This document shows, piece by piece, positions 28,492 through 37,490 of a stretch of DNA of 64,000 bases (its first letter is position 1; the number at the start of each line of letters is the position of its first letter). This stretch comes from Nonlabens xiamenensis. Lineage in GTDB: Bacteria; Bacteroidota; Bacteroidia; Flavobacteriales; Flavobacteriaceae. A program made the translations under genes and the position numbers. The stretch lies in assembly GCF_003865345.1 (NCBI RefSeq), contig NZ_RMVE01000002.1:496001-560000 (forward strand), written 5' to 3'. Under the pieces are notes generated by a model. It made no database searches and was not told the DNA's origin. It saw only the letters and a list, made by a program, of their open reading frames with translations.

Positions 28492-30516
28492 CTATTCTTC
28501 TTCATCAGTAGTAGAGATGCCATTTAGGTCGCTCCTCACCGATGATTTGAGGGCAACTGCCTGCTCTTTGACAAAGGGTCGCTCACCAAAAATCTTTTCT
28601 AGATCATCTTTGAAAATCACCTCTTTTTCCAACAAAATATCAGCCAGCTGTACCAATTTATCCTTATTCTCTTCTAGAATTTTAATGGCGCGCTGATACT
28701 GTTCTTCGATCACCTTTGAGATCTCCTTATCGATAATAACCGCAGTTTCCTCACTGTAAGGTTTAGTCATCGAATATTCCTGCTGTCCACTGGAATCGTA
28801 ATAAGTTACGTTACCAACTTTATCATTTAATCCGTAGATGGTGACCATAGCCCGAGCCTGTTTGGTCACTTTTTCCAGGTCACTCAATGCACCGGTAGAG
28901 ATATTGTCAAAAATCACTTTTTCGGCAGCCCTTCCTCCCATAGTAGCACACATTTCATCCAACATCTGCTCCGGACGTACAATCTGGCGCTCTTCAGGAA
29001 GGTACCAAGCAGCGCCCAGGGACTGTCCTCTAGGCACGATGGTCACTTTAACCAGTGGAGCGGCATGTTCAGTCATCCAGCTCACCGTAGCATGCCCTGC
29101 CTCATGATAGGCAATGGTCTTTTTTTCTGACGGCGTAATCAACTTATTTTTCTTTTCAAGTCCGCCGACAATACGGTCAACAGCATCCAAGAAATCCTGT
29201 CGATCTACTGCTTTCTTACCCTTCCTAGCAGCAATCAGAGCGGCCTCATTACAGACATTGGCAATATCTGCTCCAGAAAAACCAGGTGTTTGCTTGGCCA
29301 AAAAGGATACATCTAACTCATCATCCACCTTTTTTAAAGGTCTTAGGTGCACCTCAAAAATTTGTTCGCGCTCTCTTACATCTGGTAAATCCACATAAAT
29401 CTGACGATCAAACCTTCCAGCACGCATCAAGGCCTTATCTAAAATATCGGCACGGTTAGTAGCAGCAAGTACGATAACATTGGTATTGGTCCCAAAACCG
29501 TCCATTTCGGTTAACAGCTGGTTCAACGTATTTTCTCGCTCATCATTGGATCCGGACATGTTGGATTTACCTCTGGCACGTCCGATGGCATCAATCTCGT
29601 CTATAAAAATGATAGACGGTGACTTTTCTTTGGCCTGTTTGAACAAATCCCTCACACGACTGGCTCCTACCCCAACAAACATCTCGACAAAATCAGAACC
29701 ACTGAGTGAGAAGAAAGGCACTTTGGCCTCACCGGCCACAGCTTTGGCTAATAAAGTTTTACCTGTACCAGGCGAACCTACTAATAGGGCTCCCTTGGGT
29801 ATTTTTCCTCCCAAGGATGTATACTTTTCCGGATTTTTTAAAAAATCAACAATTTCTTGTACCTCTTCTTTAGCTCCTTCCAAACCTGCGACATCCTTAA
29901 ATGTGGTTTTAACATCCGTCTTTTGATCAAAGAGTTTGGCTTTAGACTTTCCGATGTTAAATATCTGGCCACCGGCGCCACCACCGGCGCCGCCGCTCAT
30001 ACGACGCATCAAGAAAATCCAAAGGGCAATGATAAAGATGAAGGGCAGGAAGCTGATAATCATATCCATGAAGTCTTCCTCAGCCAAATCATAGTTCAGC
30101 TTCGTCTTGGGACTGTCCTCCCGAATGGTTTGTTTTAATTGGGTTTCAAAGGTTTCACCATCACCGTATTCTACTGTATAATTGGGCAACCTCACATTGC
30201 TAAAACTAGAGGTGTTCTTGGCTTTTTTATGGGTATCGGTCTGCAGGGCTTCTTTGGTAAGAAACACCTTCGTAATCCGCTGATTGCTCACTACCGACAA
30301 ACTGTCTACATCACCGTTTTCCAAGTATTCGAAGAAAGTATTGTAGTCAATCTTCTTGACCTGATTGTAGGAGCTGGAAAAAAAGTTATATCCAATAAAT
30401 AGGAGTGTAATCGGTACAACGATCCACCAAATATTGATTTTCGGCTTTCCGGAGCCACCCGTTAGGTTAGGACGTTTTTTATCCTGACCTGGAGTTTTAT
30501 TTGAATTTTCTGACAT
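28492..30516 (-). CDS. ftsH: ATP-dependent zinc metalloprotease FtsH
   Basis: 674 aa. Two membrane helices (around residues 30-48 and 148-168), a Gly-rich linker GGAGGGAGG, AAA+ domain with Walker A GSPGTGKTLLAKAVAGEA, Walker B IIFIDEIDAIG and SRH ATNRADILDKALMRAGRFDR, then the protease site YHEAGHATVSW. Degrades membrane and short-lived proteins; in E. coli it controls lipid A synthesis. Preceded by rsfS. Confidence 0.97.
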   Translation of the reverse strand: MSENSNKTPGQDKKRPNLTGGSGKPKINIWWIVVPITLLFIGYNFFSSSYNQVKKIDYNTFFEYLENGDVDSLSVVSNQRITKVFLTKEALQTDTHKKAKNTSSFSNVRLPNYTVEYGDGETFETQLKQTIREDSPKTKLNYDLAEEDFMDMIISFLPFIFIIALWIFLMRRMSGGAGGGAGGQIFNIGKSKAKLFDQKTDVKTTFKDVAGLEGAKEEVQEIVDFLKNPEKYTSLGGKIPKGALLVGSPGTGKTLLAKAVAGEAKVPFFSLSGSDFVEMFVGVGASRVRDLFKQAKEKSPSIIFIDEIDAIGRARGKSNMSGSNDERENTLNQLLTEMDGFGTNTNVIVLAATNRADILDKALMRAGRFDRQIYVDLPDVREREQIFEVHLRPLKKVDDELDVSFLAKQTPGFSGADIANVCNEAALIAARKGKKAVDRQDFLDAVDRIVGGLEKKNKLITPSEKKTIAYHEAGHATVSWMTEHAAPLVKVTIVPRGQSLGAAWYLPEERQIVRPEQMLDEMCATMGGRAAEKVIFDNISTGALSDLEKVTKQARAMVTIYGLNDKVGNVTYYDSSGQQEYSMTKPYSEETAVIIDKEISKVIEEQYQRAIKILEENKDKLVQLADILLEKEVIFKDDLEKIFGERPFVKEQAVALKSSVRSDLNGISTTDEEE

Positions 30517-30531
30517 GCTTGTTTTGCTATA

Positions 30532-30903
30532 TTAGTAAGTACTCTCGATGACCGTTGTTTTGGCATCACCCCAAAGACCTTCTAGGTCGTAATATTCTCT
30601 GATGTGTTTTTGAAAAACGTGTACCACGACGTTGACATAATCCATCAACACCCACTCTGCCTGATCAGTACCTTCTACGTGCCAGGCATTTTCCTTGAGT
30701 TCCTTACTTACTTTTCTTTGAACAGAATTTACGATCGCGTTGACCTGGGTATTGGAGGAACCATTGCAAATAATAAAATAGCTCGTCACCGTATTCTCGA
30801 TCTCCCTCAGGTCCAGTATAGTAATATCATTCCCCTTAACATCCTCGATACCTGCAACGATTTGCGTGATGAGGGCGTCGGTGGAAACTTTGTCTTTAGT
30901 CAT
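30532..30903 (-). CDS. rsfS: Ribosome silencing factor RsfS
   Basis: 123 aa, full length. Binds L14 and blocks subunit joining in starvation. Core motifs ITILDLREIENTVTSYFIICNGSSNTQV and AEWVLMDYVNVVVHVF. First gene of the ftsH-lipid operon. A -7-like TAAATTTG lies on the minus strand at 30930-30923, about 20 nt upstream. Confidence 0.93.
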   Translation of the reverse strand: MTKDKVSTDALITQIVAGIEDVKGNDITILDLREIENTVTSYFIICNGSSNTQVNAIVNSVQRKVSKELKENAWHVEGTDQAEWVLMDYVNVVVHVFQKHIREYYDLEGLWGDAKTTVIESTY

Positions 30904-30989
30904 TAAAAATTTTTTGTATCCACAAATTTATTCTTTTTTTGAACTCGGCTTTATTAAATAAGCCATAAACTGCGGAATCCTATTATATT

Positions 30990-31697
30990 TTGGATATAGT
31001 CAAATTACATGCCACCGGATCAACCAACGAAGCCTTGCGGTCACGCTTTCGCGAAAGCGAGCTCCCCCACTTCACTTGTTTATATGCTCTTGCGCAATCT
31101 GAAGGCAAAGGACAACAGCAAGCACAGTGGGAGTCTGAACCTTATAAAAACCTTACTTTCAGCATTTTAATAACTGAAACTAAAGATTATTCTCATCCTT
31201 TTGAACTGAATCAGATTGTTGCCGTGAGCCTGGCCGAGTGGCTGGAATCCCGGCTTAAAATTCAAGCAAGGATTAAATGGCCCAACGACATCCTGTCAGT
31301 CAGACATAAACTGGCTGGAATTTTAGTTGAGAATTTCTTCAGCGGCCTGAATCATACTCATTCTATCGTTGGCATCGGATTAAACGTTAACCAAACCCAT
31401 TTCCAATATGCGCCCAAAGCCATATCTCTATCTTTATTGACAGGAAATAGTTTTGTCCTGGAGGAACTTTTGATATCTTTTCTGGAACACCTAAAACGTA
31501 ACCTTGAGCGCCCAAAAGAGGTCAAAAACCTTTATCATCAATACATGTTCAAATACTTACAATTCACCCAGTTTGAGGATGCTGATGGTGGTTTTGAGGC
31601 CAAGGTCTTAGGTACAGACGAACAAGGTCAACTTTTATTGGAACGAGAGGGAAAAATACAAAGGTATGACTTGAAGTCCTTGCGATGGTTGTATTAG
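30990..31697 (+). CDS. birA: Biotin-[acetyl-CoA-carboxylase] ligase, monofunctional
   Basis: 235 aa. Attaches biotin to the carboxylase carrier protein. STNEALR, GKGQQQAQWESEPYKNLTFSIL and KWPNDI followed by KLAGILVE are the BirA catalytic motifs; no N-terminal DNA-binding domain, so it is not a repressor. TTG at 30990 is the only plausible start that keeps the STN motif (in-frame stop at 30966-30968). The palindrome at 31044-31059 encodes SRFRESEL right after STNEALR. Overlaps the convergent SRPBCC gene by four nt. Confidence 0.88.
   Translation: MDIVKLHATGSTNEALRSRFRESELPHFTCLYALAQSEGKGQQQAQWESEPYKNLTFSILITETKDYSHPFELNQIVAVSLAEWLESRLKIQARIKWPNDILSVRHKLAGILVENFFSGLNHTHSIVGIGLNVNQTHFQYAPKAISLSLLTGNSFVLEELLISFLEHLKRNLERPKEVKNLYHQYMFKYLQFTQFEDADGGFEAKVLGTDEQGQLLLEREGKIQRYDLKSLRWLY
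31044..31059. repeat. Dispersed palindrome copy (in birA)
   Basis: CGCTTTCGCGAAAGCG in the frame giving R-F-R-E-S. Confidence 0.9.
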
Positions 31698-32086
31698 AGC
31701 TTCTCCAAACCGGAAGCAAGTTGTTCCAAAAACTTTTTGATTGGTCCTTTGATCATCATGGCCATCATGGCGTTAAAATCTCCATCAAAAATAAGTTGTG
31801 CCTCAGACCCTTCTCCTGCTTCTATGATATTACAAGTAAGAGTGAATGCCAGTTTGTCACTGGTGGAACCCAACACTACTTGTGAATATGGATTTTTCTC
31901 TTTGATACCTAATGCGATTTCAGGCATACCTTTAAGTCCGAAAAGGAACTTATCCTCTCCTTGAAGCTCAAACTTGGTATCTTCTGGCATTAATTTTTTA
32001 AAATTTTCTACCTGGGTTAGGAATTCATAGAGTTCCTGTGGGTTCTTTTGCGTCTTTACGACACGACTTTCTAGATTCATTTTCAA
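31694..32086 (-). CDS. SRPBCC-fold (START-like) protein
   Basis: 130 aa. Starts MKMNLESRVVKTQKNPQELYEFLTQVENFKKLMP, the usual opening of small polyketide-cyclase/START-like proteins, and ends with the long helix KGPIKKFLEQLASGLEKL. Could bind a hydrophobic ligand in its central cavity; no specific function known. Three nt after pyrE. Confidence 0.7.
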   Translation of the reverse strand: MKMNLESRVVKTQKNPQELYEFLTQVENFKKLMPEDTKFELQGEDKFLFGLKGMPEIALGIKEKNPYSQVVLGSTSDKLAFTLTCNIIEAGEGSEAQLIFDGDFNAMMAMMIKGPIKKFLEQLASGLEKL

Positions 32087-32089
32087 TTT

Positions 32090-32731
32090 TTATGCATTCC
32101 ACTCGCTGGGATCTCTTCTCCAGCTTCTCAACAGCTCGATCTCGGCCTCACTAAAGTGACCCGCTTGCACTGCCTGCTCAATCAGGTGGTCATAATCACT
32201 AAGGGTGGTCAGCTCCAGATCGTACTGCTTGAAATTCTCTACAGCAAAATCGAAGCCATAAGAAAAAAGCGCCATCATTCCCTTCACTTCGGCACCTGCT
32301 TTCTTGAGGGCGTCGACTGCGTTGAGACTACTTTTTCCTGTACTGATTAAATCTTCCACTACTACTACCTTCTGACCTTTATCGAGTCGGCCCTCGATCT
32401 GATTTTGCCGACCGTGTTTTTTGGGTTCGGGTCGTACATAAATAAAAGGCAGATTCATATAGTCAGCAACGAGCATACCAATACCAATGGCACCGGTCGC
32501 TACTCCCGCAATTACATCAGGCTTTCCGTACCTGTCCTCAATTAAATGGGATAGATGCTCTCTCAAGAAATTGCGGATAGTGGGATAGGACAATGTGATC
32601 CTATTATCACAATAAATGGGTGACTTCCATCCGCTCGCCCAAGTAAAGGGTTCTTGTGGTTGCAGTTTTATTGCTTTAATTTGCAGCAATAATTCAGCAG
32701 TCTTAATTGCTATAGCCTTATCTCTTACCAT
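32090..32731 (-). CDS. pyrE: Orotate phosphoribosyltransferase
   Basis: 213 aa. Converts orotate and PRPP to OMP in pyrimidine synthesis. PRPP loop KVVVVEDLISTGKSSLNAV, plus FTWASGWKSPIYCDNR and EPKKHGRQNQIEG loop. ATG 32729-32731 (MVRDKAIAIKTAELLLQ) matches the family start; the frame extends further up but there overlaps the divergent NUDIX gene. A -7 box TACATTTG ends four nt before this ATG. Confidence 0.93.
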   Translation of the reverse strand: MVRDKAIAIKTAELLLQIKAIKLQPQEPFTWASGWKSPIYCDNRITLSYPTIRNFLREHLSHLIEDRYGKPDVIAGVATGAIGIGMLVADYMNLPFIYVRPEPKKHGRQNQIEGRLDKGQKVVVVEDLISTGKSSLNAVDALKKAGAEVKGMMALFSYGFDFAVENFKQYDLELTTLSDYDHLIEQAVQAGHFSEAEIELLRSWRRDPSEWNA

Positions 32732-32735
32732 GGGA

Positions 32736-32743
32736 CAAATGTA
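32736..32743 (-). promoter_or_regulatory. -7 element of pyrE
   Basis: TACATTTG on the minus strand, exact TAnnTTTG, four nt from the pyrE ATG. It covers the ATG at 32739-32741 of the divergent NUDIX gene. No good -33 TTTG at the right distance. Confidence 0.4.
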
Positions 32744-33350
32744 TAAAGTTTTTGTTAAAGAAGTTGCCATAATCGTTACCTCTAACAAGAGCAATTACCC
32801 GGATCACAACATCTTCAAATTGAAGAATGTAAATATGAAGAAACTGGTAAAAAAAATCGAAAAGCAGGAGATAGACAAGGTGGTGCTTTATTCTAAAAGT
32901 GATGAGAAGCTATTAAAAAGATTGCACAAACTCTTACCTGTAGTTGTAGCGGGTGGCGGCCTGGTAATCAATCAGAACAACGATTACCTATTTATCCATC
33001 GCAATGGTAAGTGGGATCTCCCCAAAGGAAAGGCAGAGAAAAATGAAACTATTGAAGAAACCTCTATACGTGAGGTAAAAGAAGAAACCGGTGTCAAAAA
33101 GCTGCGCATAACCAATTATTTGGGAGTGACCTACCATGTCTTTTCCCGCAAGGGCAAAATGAAACTTAAACAAACCCACTGGTATGTCATGGAAACTGAT
33201 TCCACTAAACCACTTAAACCACAAAAAAAGGAAGGAATTGATAAGGCAGTCTGGCTCAATAAAGATTTAGCTACGGTCGCCTTACAATCTTCCTACGGTA
33301 ACATTAGGGAACTCTTTCCAGATGATATGTTAATCGATCAGATCAGATAA
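32739..33350 (+). CDS. NUDIX hydrolase
   Basis: 203 aa from ATG 32739 (MYKVFVKEVAIIVTS); ATG at 32730 (MGQMYK) is an alternative. The Nudix box GKAEKNETIEETSIREVKEETGV near residue 110 is complete (GX5EX7REUXEEXGU). An N-terminal domain of about 80 residues (KKLVKKIEKQEIDKVVLYSK) precedes it, as in other Bacteroidota members. Hydrolyses a nucleoside diphosphate derivative; substrate unknown. Starts essentially back to back with pyrE. Confidence 0.85.
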   Translation: MYKVFVKEVAIIVTSNKSNYPDHNIFKLKNVNMKKLVKKIEKQEIDKVVLYSKSDEKLLKRLHKLLPVVVAGGGLVINQNNDYLFIHRNGKWDLPKGKAEKNETIEETSIREVKEETGVKKLRITNYLGVTYHVFSRKGKMKLKQTHWYVMETDSTKPLKPQKKEGIDKAVWLNKDLATVALQSSYGNIRELFPDDMLIDQIR

Positions 33351-34148
33351 ATCTAAATAAGGCTTCAATTCGCTCGTTGCAATATCCAGAGCTGCGGTTT
33401 GGTTCAGCTCATTGAATTCTGAGGGGAGGACTAAATCGTATAGCACTCTAAGGACTGTAGTTCCATCTTCTTTACTGTAGAGTGTCCAATCCAGATCTTC
33501 CATCTCTTTGTCTTGCATCTGATACGGTGTGGTACTTAAATGTGTTCTAAAGGCTTCTGCTTTTTGAGAATCCTCAATCTCTGAAGTCATCGATGCTACT
33601 ACTGGTTGCAGATTAGCATTGAGAATAGTGAACACATCCCTCCTGCGATCCTTTCTGATCAAATCGGTAAACGCAATAGAATTGAGTCTGGGCATTTGAT
33701 ATAGGGCAGCCAATCGTCTCTGGATTCCTTTTTTGGTGTAAGTCAAATCATAACCTACCCAGCTTTCACTTGAATTTACATGCATCAATTCTATCGCTTC
33801 TAATTGAGGATCCAATTCACTACAAAACATATCTGGATCGCTGCCATTTAGGTCGTCTAATGTAATTTCTTTATCTACCAGGATGGTAGCAATAATATCG
33901 GATTCTAAAATCTGCTTTGCCTCAGGTGTTGTTTCAAAAATGGGCAAATTAACCAGGATCGATGCACCATCACAATAAAATTCAGTGGTGAAACTGTTGG
34001 TTTTTACTTGATCGGTAAGGTCCTCTTGAAGGGCAGTTTGGGTAGACTTTCCAGCAGAGTTTTCGGATTTTACGATAGTGCTGGTATACTTGTCGTCTTT
34101 ACAAGCAATCAAAAGACATAGCAATAGGGCTGTCATCAATTTTCTCAT
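33330..34148 (-). CDS. Hypothetical lipoprotein
   Basis: 272 aa with lipobox LLIAC at about residues 12-16, then a polar linker and a mixed alpha/beta body (SDIIATILVDKEITLDD, ELMHVNSSESWVGYDLTYTKKG). I do not recognise the fold. Its ATG overlaps the M14 peptidase stop (ATGA), so it is co-translated with that gene. Its last 21 nt overlap the convergent NUDIX gene. Confidence 0.7.
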   Translation of the reverse strand: MRKLMTALLLCLLIACKDDKYTSTIVKSENSAGKSTQTALQEDLTDQVKTNSFTTEFYCDGASILVNLPIFETTPEAKQILESDIIATILVDKEITLDDLNGSDPDMFCSELDPQLEAIELMHVNSSESWVGYDLTYTKKGIQRRLAALYQMPRLNSIAFTDLIRKDRRRDVFTILNANLQPVVASMTSEIEDSQKAEAFRTHLSTTPYQMQDKEMEDLDWTLYSKEDGTTVLRVLYDLVLPSEFNELNQTAALDIATSELKPYLDLSDLID

Positions 34149-35899
34149 GGACGTTGATATTTATAGATGGGGTAAGTGAGATGTGCAGATTCATAATTTG
34201 GACTGTGTTTATGGATCCAGTCCAGTTGTGCAGCATTGCTTTTGGCAAAGTTGGGCAAGGCTTGTTTCAAGGAATCAAACTTTTTTTGGAGCGCTGGATG
34301 ATCATCCAATAATTTCTGTGCAGTAGATTCAAACACATAGGCTGAAAAGCCTTCTTTTTGCTGGAGGACCGTATCAAAATAATTCCATTTGAAGTAAGAA
34401 TCTTCTGCCAGCGGCTCTAGGGTTTCTAGAATATATCGAATTCCAGGTTGCCTCGTGGGTATCATGACATCGCTTTCGCGAAAGCGCAATTCAAATTCCT
34501 GCTCGTCAAGTTCTATATCGTAGTGTGGATAATGTCCTTCATAAGGCTTGGAACTTGTATCATAGGAAACGATTTTATAGCCAGAGACCATCATAGTGCT
34601 GTCGCTGGGTAACAATTCCATTTGGATATGGTTGTGACGCATTAACTCAATAATTTCCCACTGCCCTCTAGGCACGACATAATAATCTGGAATACGAACG
34701 GAATCTGCCGCTTTAAAGTAGTTGTGATAAACGGTCTTGCGTGTAAATGGTTTATTCCTATCATAGGTGAGCAGTTCCTGATCAGTAAGATCACTTTTGG
34801 AATTCACAGCTTCATAACCCATAAAATCCAGTGTGTCGGCTTGCGACTTATCGTTAGTGTATTTGATCGGATAGTAATTTGCCTTTTCCAATCGATCAAA
34901 AGAGGCTTTTCTGGCTTCCTTAATGGCCTCGGTATTTGTGCTACCTAAAGTAATGATTTCCTCCATGATCGCATGCGTTCCCTTTACCCTGTCTTCATAG
35001 GCTTTAAGCATGTGGGTTTCTACCATCATTCCCATAACGTTCCATAAACTCGTATAACCGGTGGAATACCTGGGATGGTCCATAAATTGTGAAAAACCCT
35101 TCTCTGGAGCCGCTCCATGTACATTGACATAAGGAGTGATGGGCAAACCTCTATCTGCCAAACGTTTTTCCAAGGCGGGCTGCAGGTTATGATGCAAGTA
35201 GGTCCCAGCAGCGCCACCCAATTTGTTGTGCTGTGTGAACAAATGAGTCAAGGTATACTGGTAATCAGCTCCGTTACTGACATGGTTATCAATAAATATA
35301 TCTGGTTTGACCTTGTGGAAAATATCATAAAACGCCAATGCATTGCGGGAATCGGCCTTTATAAAATCCCGATTTAAGTCGTAATTTCTGGCGTTTCCCC
35401 TGAAACCATACGCCTCTGGGCCATTTTGATTGGTTCTGGTAGTGGAGTTACGGTTCAATGCTCCACCAATATTGTAAACAGGGATCACAGAAAGTATCAA
35501 GTTATCTGGCGCCTCCAATTTTCCAGTGGCTAGGTCTCTCATCAGAATCATAGAGGCATCTATTCCGTCGCTTTCTCCTGGATGTATACCATTGTTGATC
35601 AATATCTTGATCCGATCTTCGTTTGCTTTGTTCCATTTGATCTCTTGTTTGGAAAAACTGATGAGATGCAAGGGTTCACCATTGTCGGTTTGTCCAACAT
35701 GATCCATTTCAACATTAGGAAAATCGTCTACCAAACGCTCGTAAAATTCGATAGTTTCTTGATATGTGGCAGTTTGATTACCGTTACCTAATTCAAAAGG
35801 TGTTAAATATTCCTGTACTTCCTCCTTCACTTGTTGTTCAGAATTCTTGCAGGACATTAGGCCTAAAACTGCCAATGCGATGGACAAAACTTTTTTCAT
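34145..35899 (-). CDS. M14-family zinc carboxypeptidase lipoprotein
   Basis: 584 aa. Lipobox LMSCK near residue 17. Zinc motif NNGIHPGESDGIDAS (HxxE) at about residue 105 and the third ligand in DIFIDNHVSNGAD; MMVETHMLKAYE carries the likely catalytic glutamate. Probably a periplasmic or surface peptidase. The palindrome at 34471-34486 encodes ELRFRESDV in the C-terminal part. Overlaps coaD by four nt. Confidence 0.85.
   Translation of the reverse strand: MKKVLSIALAVLGLMSCKNSEQQVKEEVQEYLTPFELGNGNQTATYQETIEFYERLVDDFPNVEMDHVGQTDNGEPLHLISFSKQEIKWNKANEDRIKILINNGIHPGESDGIDASMILMRDLATGKLEAPDNLILSVIPVYNIGGALNRNSTTRTNQNGPEAYGFRGNARNYDLNRDFIKADSRNALAFYDIFHKVKPDIFIDNHVSNGADYQYTLTHLFTQHNKLGGAAGTYLHHNLQPALEKRLADRGLPITPYVNVHGAAPEKGFSQFMDHPRYSTGYTSLWNVMGMMVETHMLKAYEDRVKGTHAIMEEIITLGSTNTEAIKEARKASFDRLEKANYYPIKYTNDKSQADTLDFMGYEAVNSKSDLTDQELLTYDRNKPFTRKTVYHNYFKAADSVRIPDYYVVPRGQWEIIELMRHNHIQMELLPSDSTMMVSGYKIVSYDTSSKPYEGHYPHYDIELDEQEFELRFRESDVMIPTRQPGIRYILETLEPLAEDSYFKWNYFDTVLQQKEGFSAYVFESTAQKLLDDHPALQKKFDSLKQALPNFAKSNAAQLDWIHKHSPNYESAHLTYPIYKYQRP
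34471..34486. repeat. Dispersed palindrome copy (in M14 peptidase gene)
   Basis: CGCTTTCGCGAAAGCG in the frame giving R-F-R-E-S. Confidence 0.9.
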
Positions 35900-36348
35900 A
35901 TTCTTACTGTATCAGGTACCAGGCTGGTATAATCGCCATTATTTCTAATGACATCGCGAACGATGGATGATGAAATGTAGCTTTTACCAGAACTGGTGAG
36001 CAAAAATACGGTTTCGATCAAGGATAATTTTCTATTGGTATGTGCAATGGCTTTTTCAAATTCAAAGTCGGCTGGATTGCGCAATCCCCTGAGGATAAAA
36101 CTTGCATCCTGTTCCTGACAAAAATCAATGGTCAATCCCGAATACGTCATCACTTTAATTTTGCGCTCACCTTCAAAAGCTTTTTCTATAAAAGCTTTTC
36201 TGTCGTCTAGGGAAAACATATATTTTTTGTCGGCATTCACACCGATAGCGATAATGATTTCATCAAAAAGTCCTAAACCCCTTTCAATAATATCATAGTG
36301 CCCTAAAGTGATGGGATCAAAACTTCCTGGAAAAACTGCTCTTTTCAT
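35896..36348 (-). CDS. coaD: Phosphopantetheine adenylyltransferase
   Basis: 150 aa. Penultimate step of coenzyme A synthesis. Nucleotidyl transferase motif GSFDPITLGHYDIIERG at the N-terminus and YISSSIVRDV near the C-terminus. Overlaps ddl by four nt (ATGA) and the M14 gene by four nt: a tight ddl-coaD-M14-lipoprotein operon. Confidence 0.96.
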   Translation of the reverse strand: MKRAVFPGSFDPITLGHYDIIERGLGLFDEIIIAIGVNADKKYMFSLDDRKAFIEKAFEGERKIKVMTYSGLTIDFCQEQDASFILRGLRNPADFEFEKAIAHTNRKLSLIETVFLLTSSGKSYISSSIVRDVIRNNGDYTSLVPDTVRI

Positions 36349-37328
36349 GATTGATATTTTTTGATGCTGTCTTCAATGACCAATGTCAAAACTTCCTGTA
36401 AACTCCTACCAGCAGCTCTAACTTGTTTAGGAATAATACTTTCCTCACTCATTCCAGGGTTGGTATTGATTTCTATGAAATGTGGTGTCCCGTTATGGAA
36501 TATAAAGTCGGCTCTGGCGATGCCTTTAAGTTTTAAAATGCTGTAGATACGTTTACTCAACTCCTGAACAGCTCTGGTAGAAGTAGTGCCGATCCGAGCG
36601 GGTGTAATTTCTTCAGACTTCCCTCCATACTTGGCCTCATAATCAAAGAAATCATTTTCACTAACAATTTCAGTGGGCGGAAGCGCGATGACCTCATCAC
36701 CGATCTGGTACACACCTACAGAGACTTCTGTACCTTCTAAAAAAGATTCGATAATAATCTCGTCATCCACATCAAATGCGACTTGTAAGGCATCTGGCAA
36801 CTGGCTAGCTTCATATACCTTGGACACTCCAAAACTACTTCCGCTGCGGTTAGCCTTTACAAAACATGGCAACCCAACATGTGACAAAATACGATCTACA
36901 TCTACCTCTTCCCCCTGATCCATATAAAAATGTTTTCCGGTGGTAATACTCCATGGTTTAAGCACGGCAATGCAATCCCTTTTGTTGAAGGTGATTGCAC
37001 TTTGGTAATAATCACAGGATGTTTGTGGGATGCTGAGTAATTCCAGCATGGCTTGAATCATACCGTCTTCTCCAGGAGTGCCATGAATCGTATTGTAACA
37101 ACAATCAAAGTTGATTTTTTCCTTTCCTATCTTTATGCTGAAGTCGTTTTTGTCAACGGGCAGTTTTTGACCCTGCTCATCCGTATAGTACCATCCATCT
37201 TTAAGAATAGAAATAGGGAATACCCTGTATCTGGTTTTGTCCAAGTGCTGGGATACCACACCACCACTCTTCATTGAAATTTCCCATTCACTGGAGTACC
37301 CCCCCATCAATACCGCAATGTTCTTCAT
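36345..37328 (-). CDS. ddl: D-alanine--D-alanine ligase
   Basis: 327 aa, ATP-grasp enzyme making the D-Ala-D-Ala dipeptide of peptidoglycan. MKNIAVLMGGYSSEWEISMKSG at the N-terminus, HGTPGEDGMIQAMLEL, and the C-terminal ARADFIFHNGTPHFIEINTNPGM. First gene of its operon; divergent from the PASTA gene across 162 nt. Confidence 0.95.
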   Translation of the reverse strand: MKNIAVLMGGYSSEWEISMKSGGVVSQHLDKTRYRVFPISILKDGWYYTDEQGQKLPVDKNDFSIKIGKEKINFDCCYNTIHGTPGEDGMIQAMLELLSIPQTSCDYYQSAITFNKRDCIAVLKPWSITTGKHFYMDQGEEVDVDRILSHVGLPCFVKANRSGSSFGVSKVYEASQLPDALQVAFDVDDEIIIESFLEGTEVSVGVYQIGDEVIALPPTEIVSENDFFDYEAKYGGKSEEITPARIGTTSTRAVQELSKRIYSILKLKGIARADFIFHNGTPHFIEINTNPGMSEESIIPKQVRAAGRSLQEVLTLVIEDSIKKYQS

Positions 37329-37398
37329 TCAGTTCTTTTAGTGGACATAAGTATGAGATCATACCTTTCCATAGACAACAAAGTTAAAAAAGTTGACG

Positions 37399-37428
37399 TT
37401 TCAGGAAAGATATCAATCCTTATCTTTG
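37399..37428 (+). promoter_or_regulatory. Promoter of the PASTA-rluD genes
   Basis: TTTC (37399-37402), 18 nt, TATCTTTG (37421-37428). The -7 box is exact. The leader of about 60 nt holds an inverted repeat TTAACG-N6-CGTTAA at 37437-37454. Confidence 0.45.
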
Positions 37429-37490
37429 TTCTTTTATTAACGGTCGTACGTTAAGATTAAATTTCCACGACCAGCAATCTTTTCAACGCT

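Noticed and set aside
37353-37454. 33-codon ORF with a hydrophobic end between ddl and the PASTA gene
   Set aside because: It runs through the likely PASTA promoter and has no neighbour-like coupling or sequence support.
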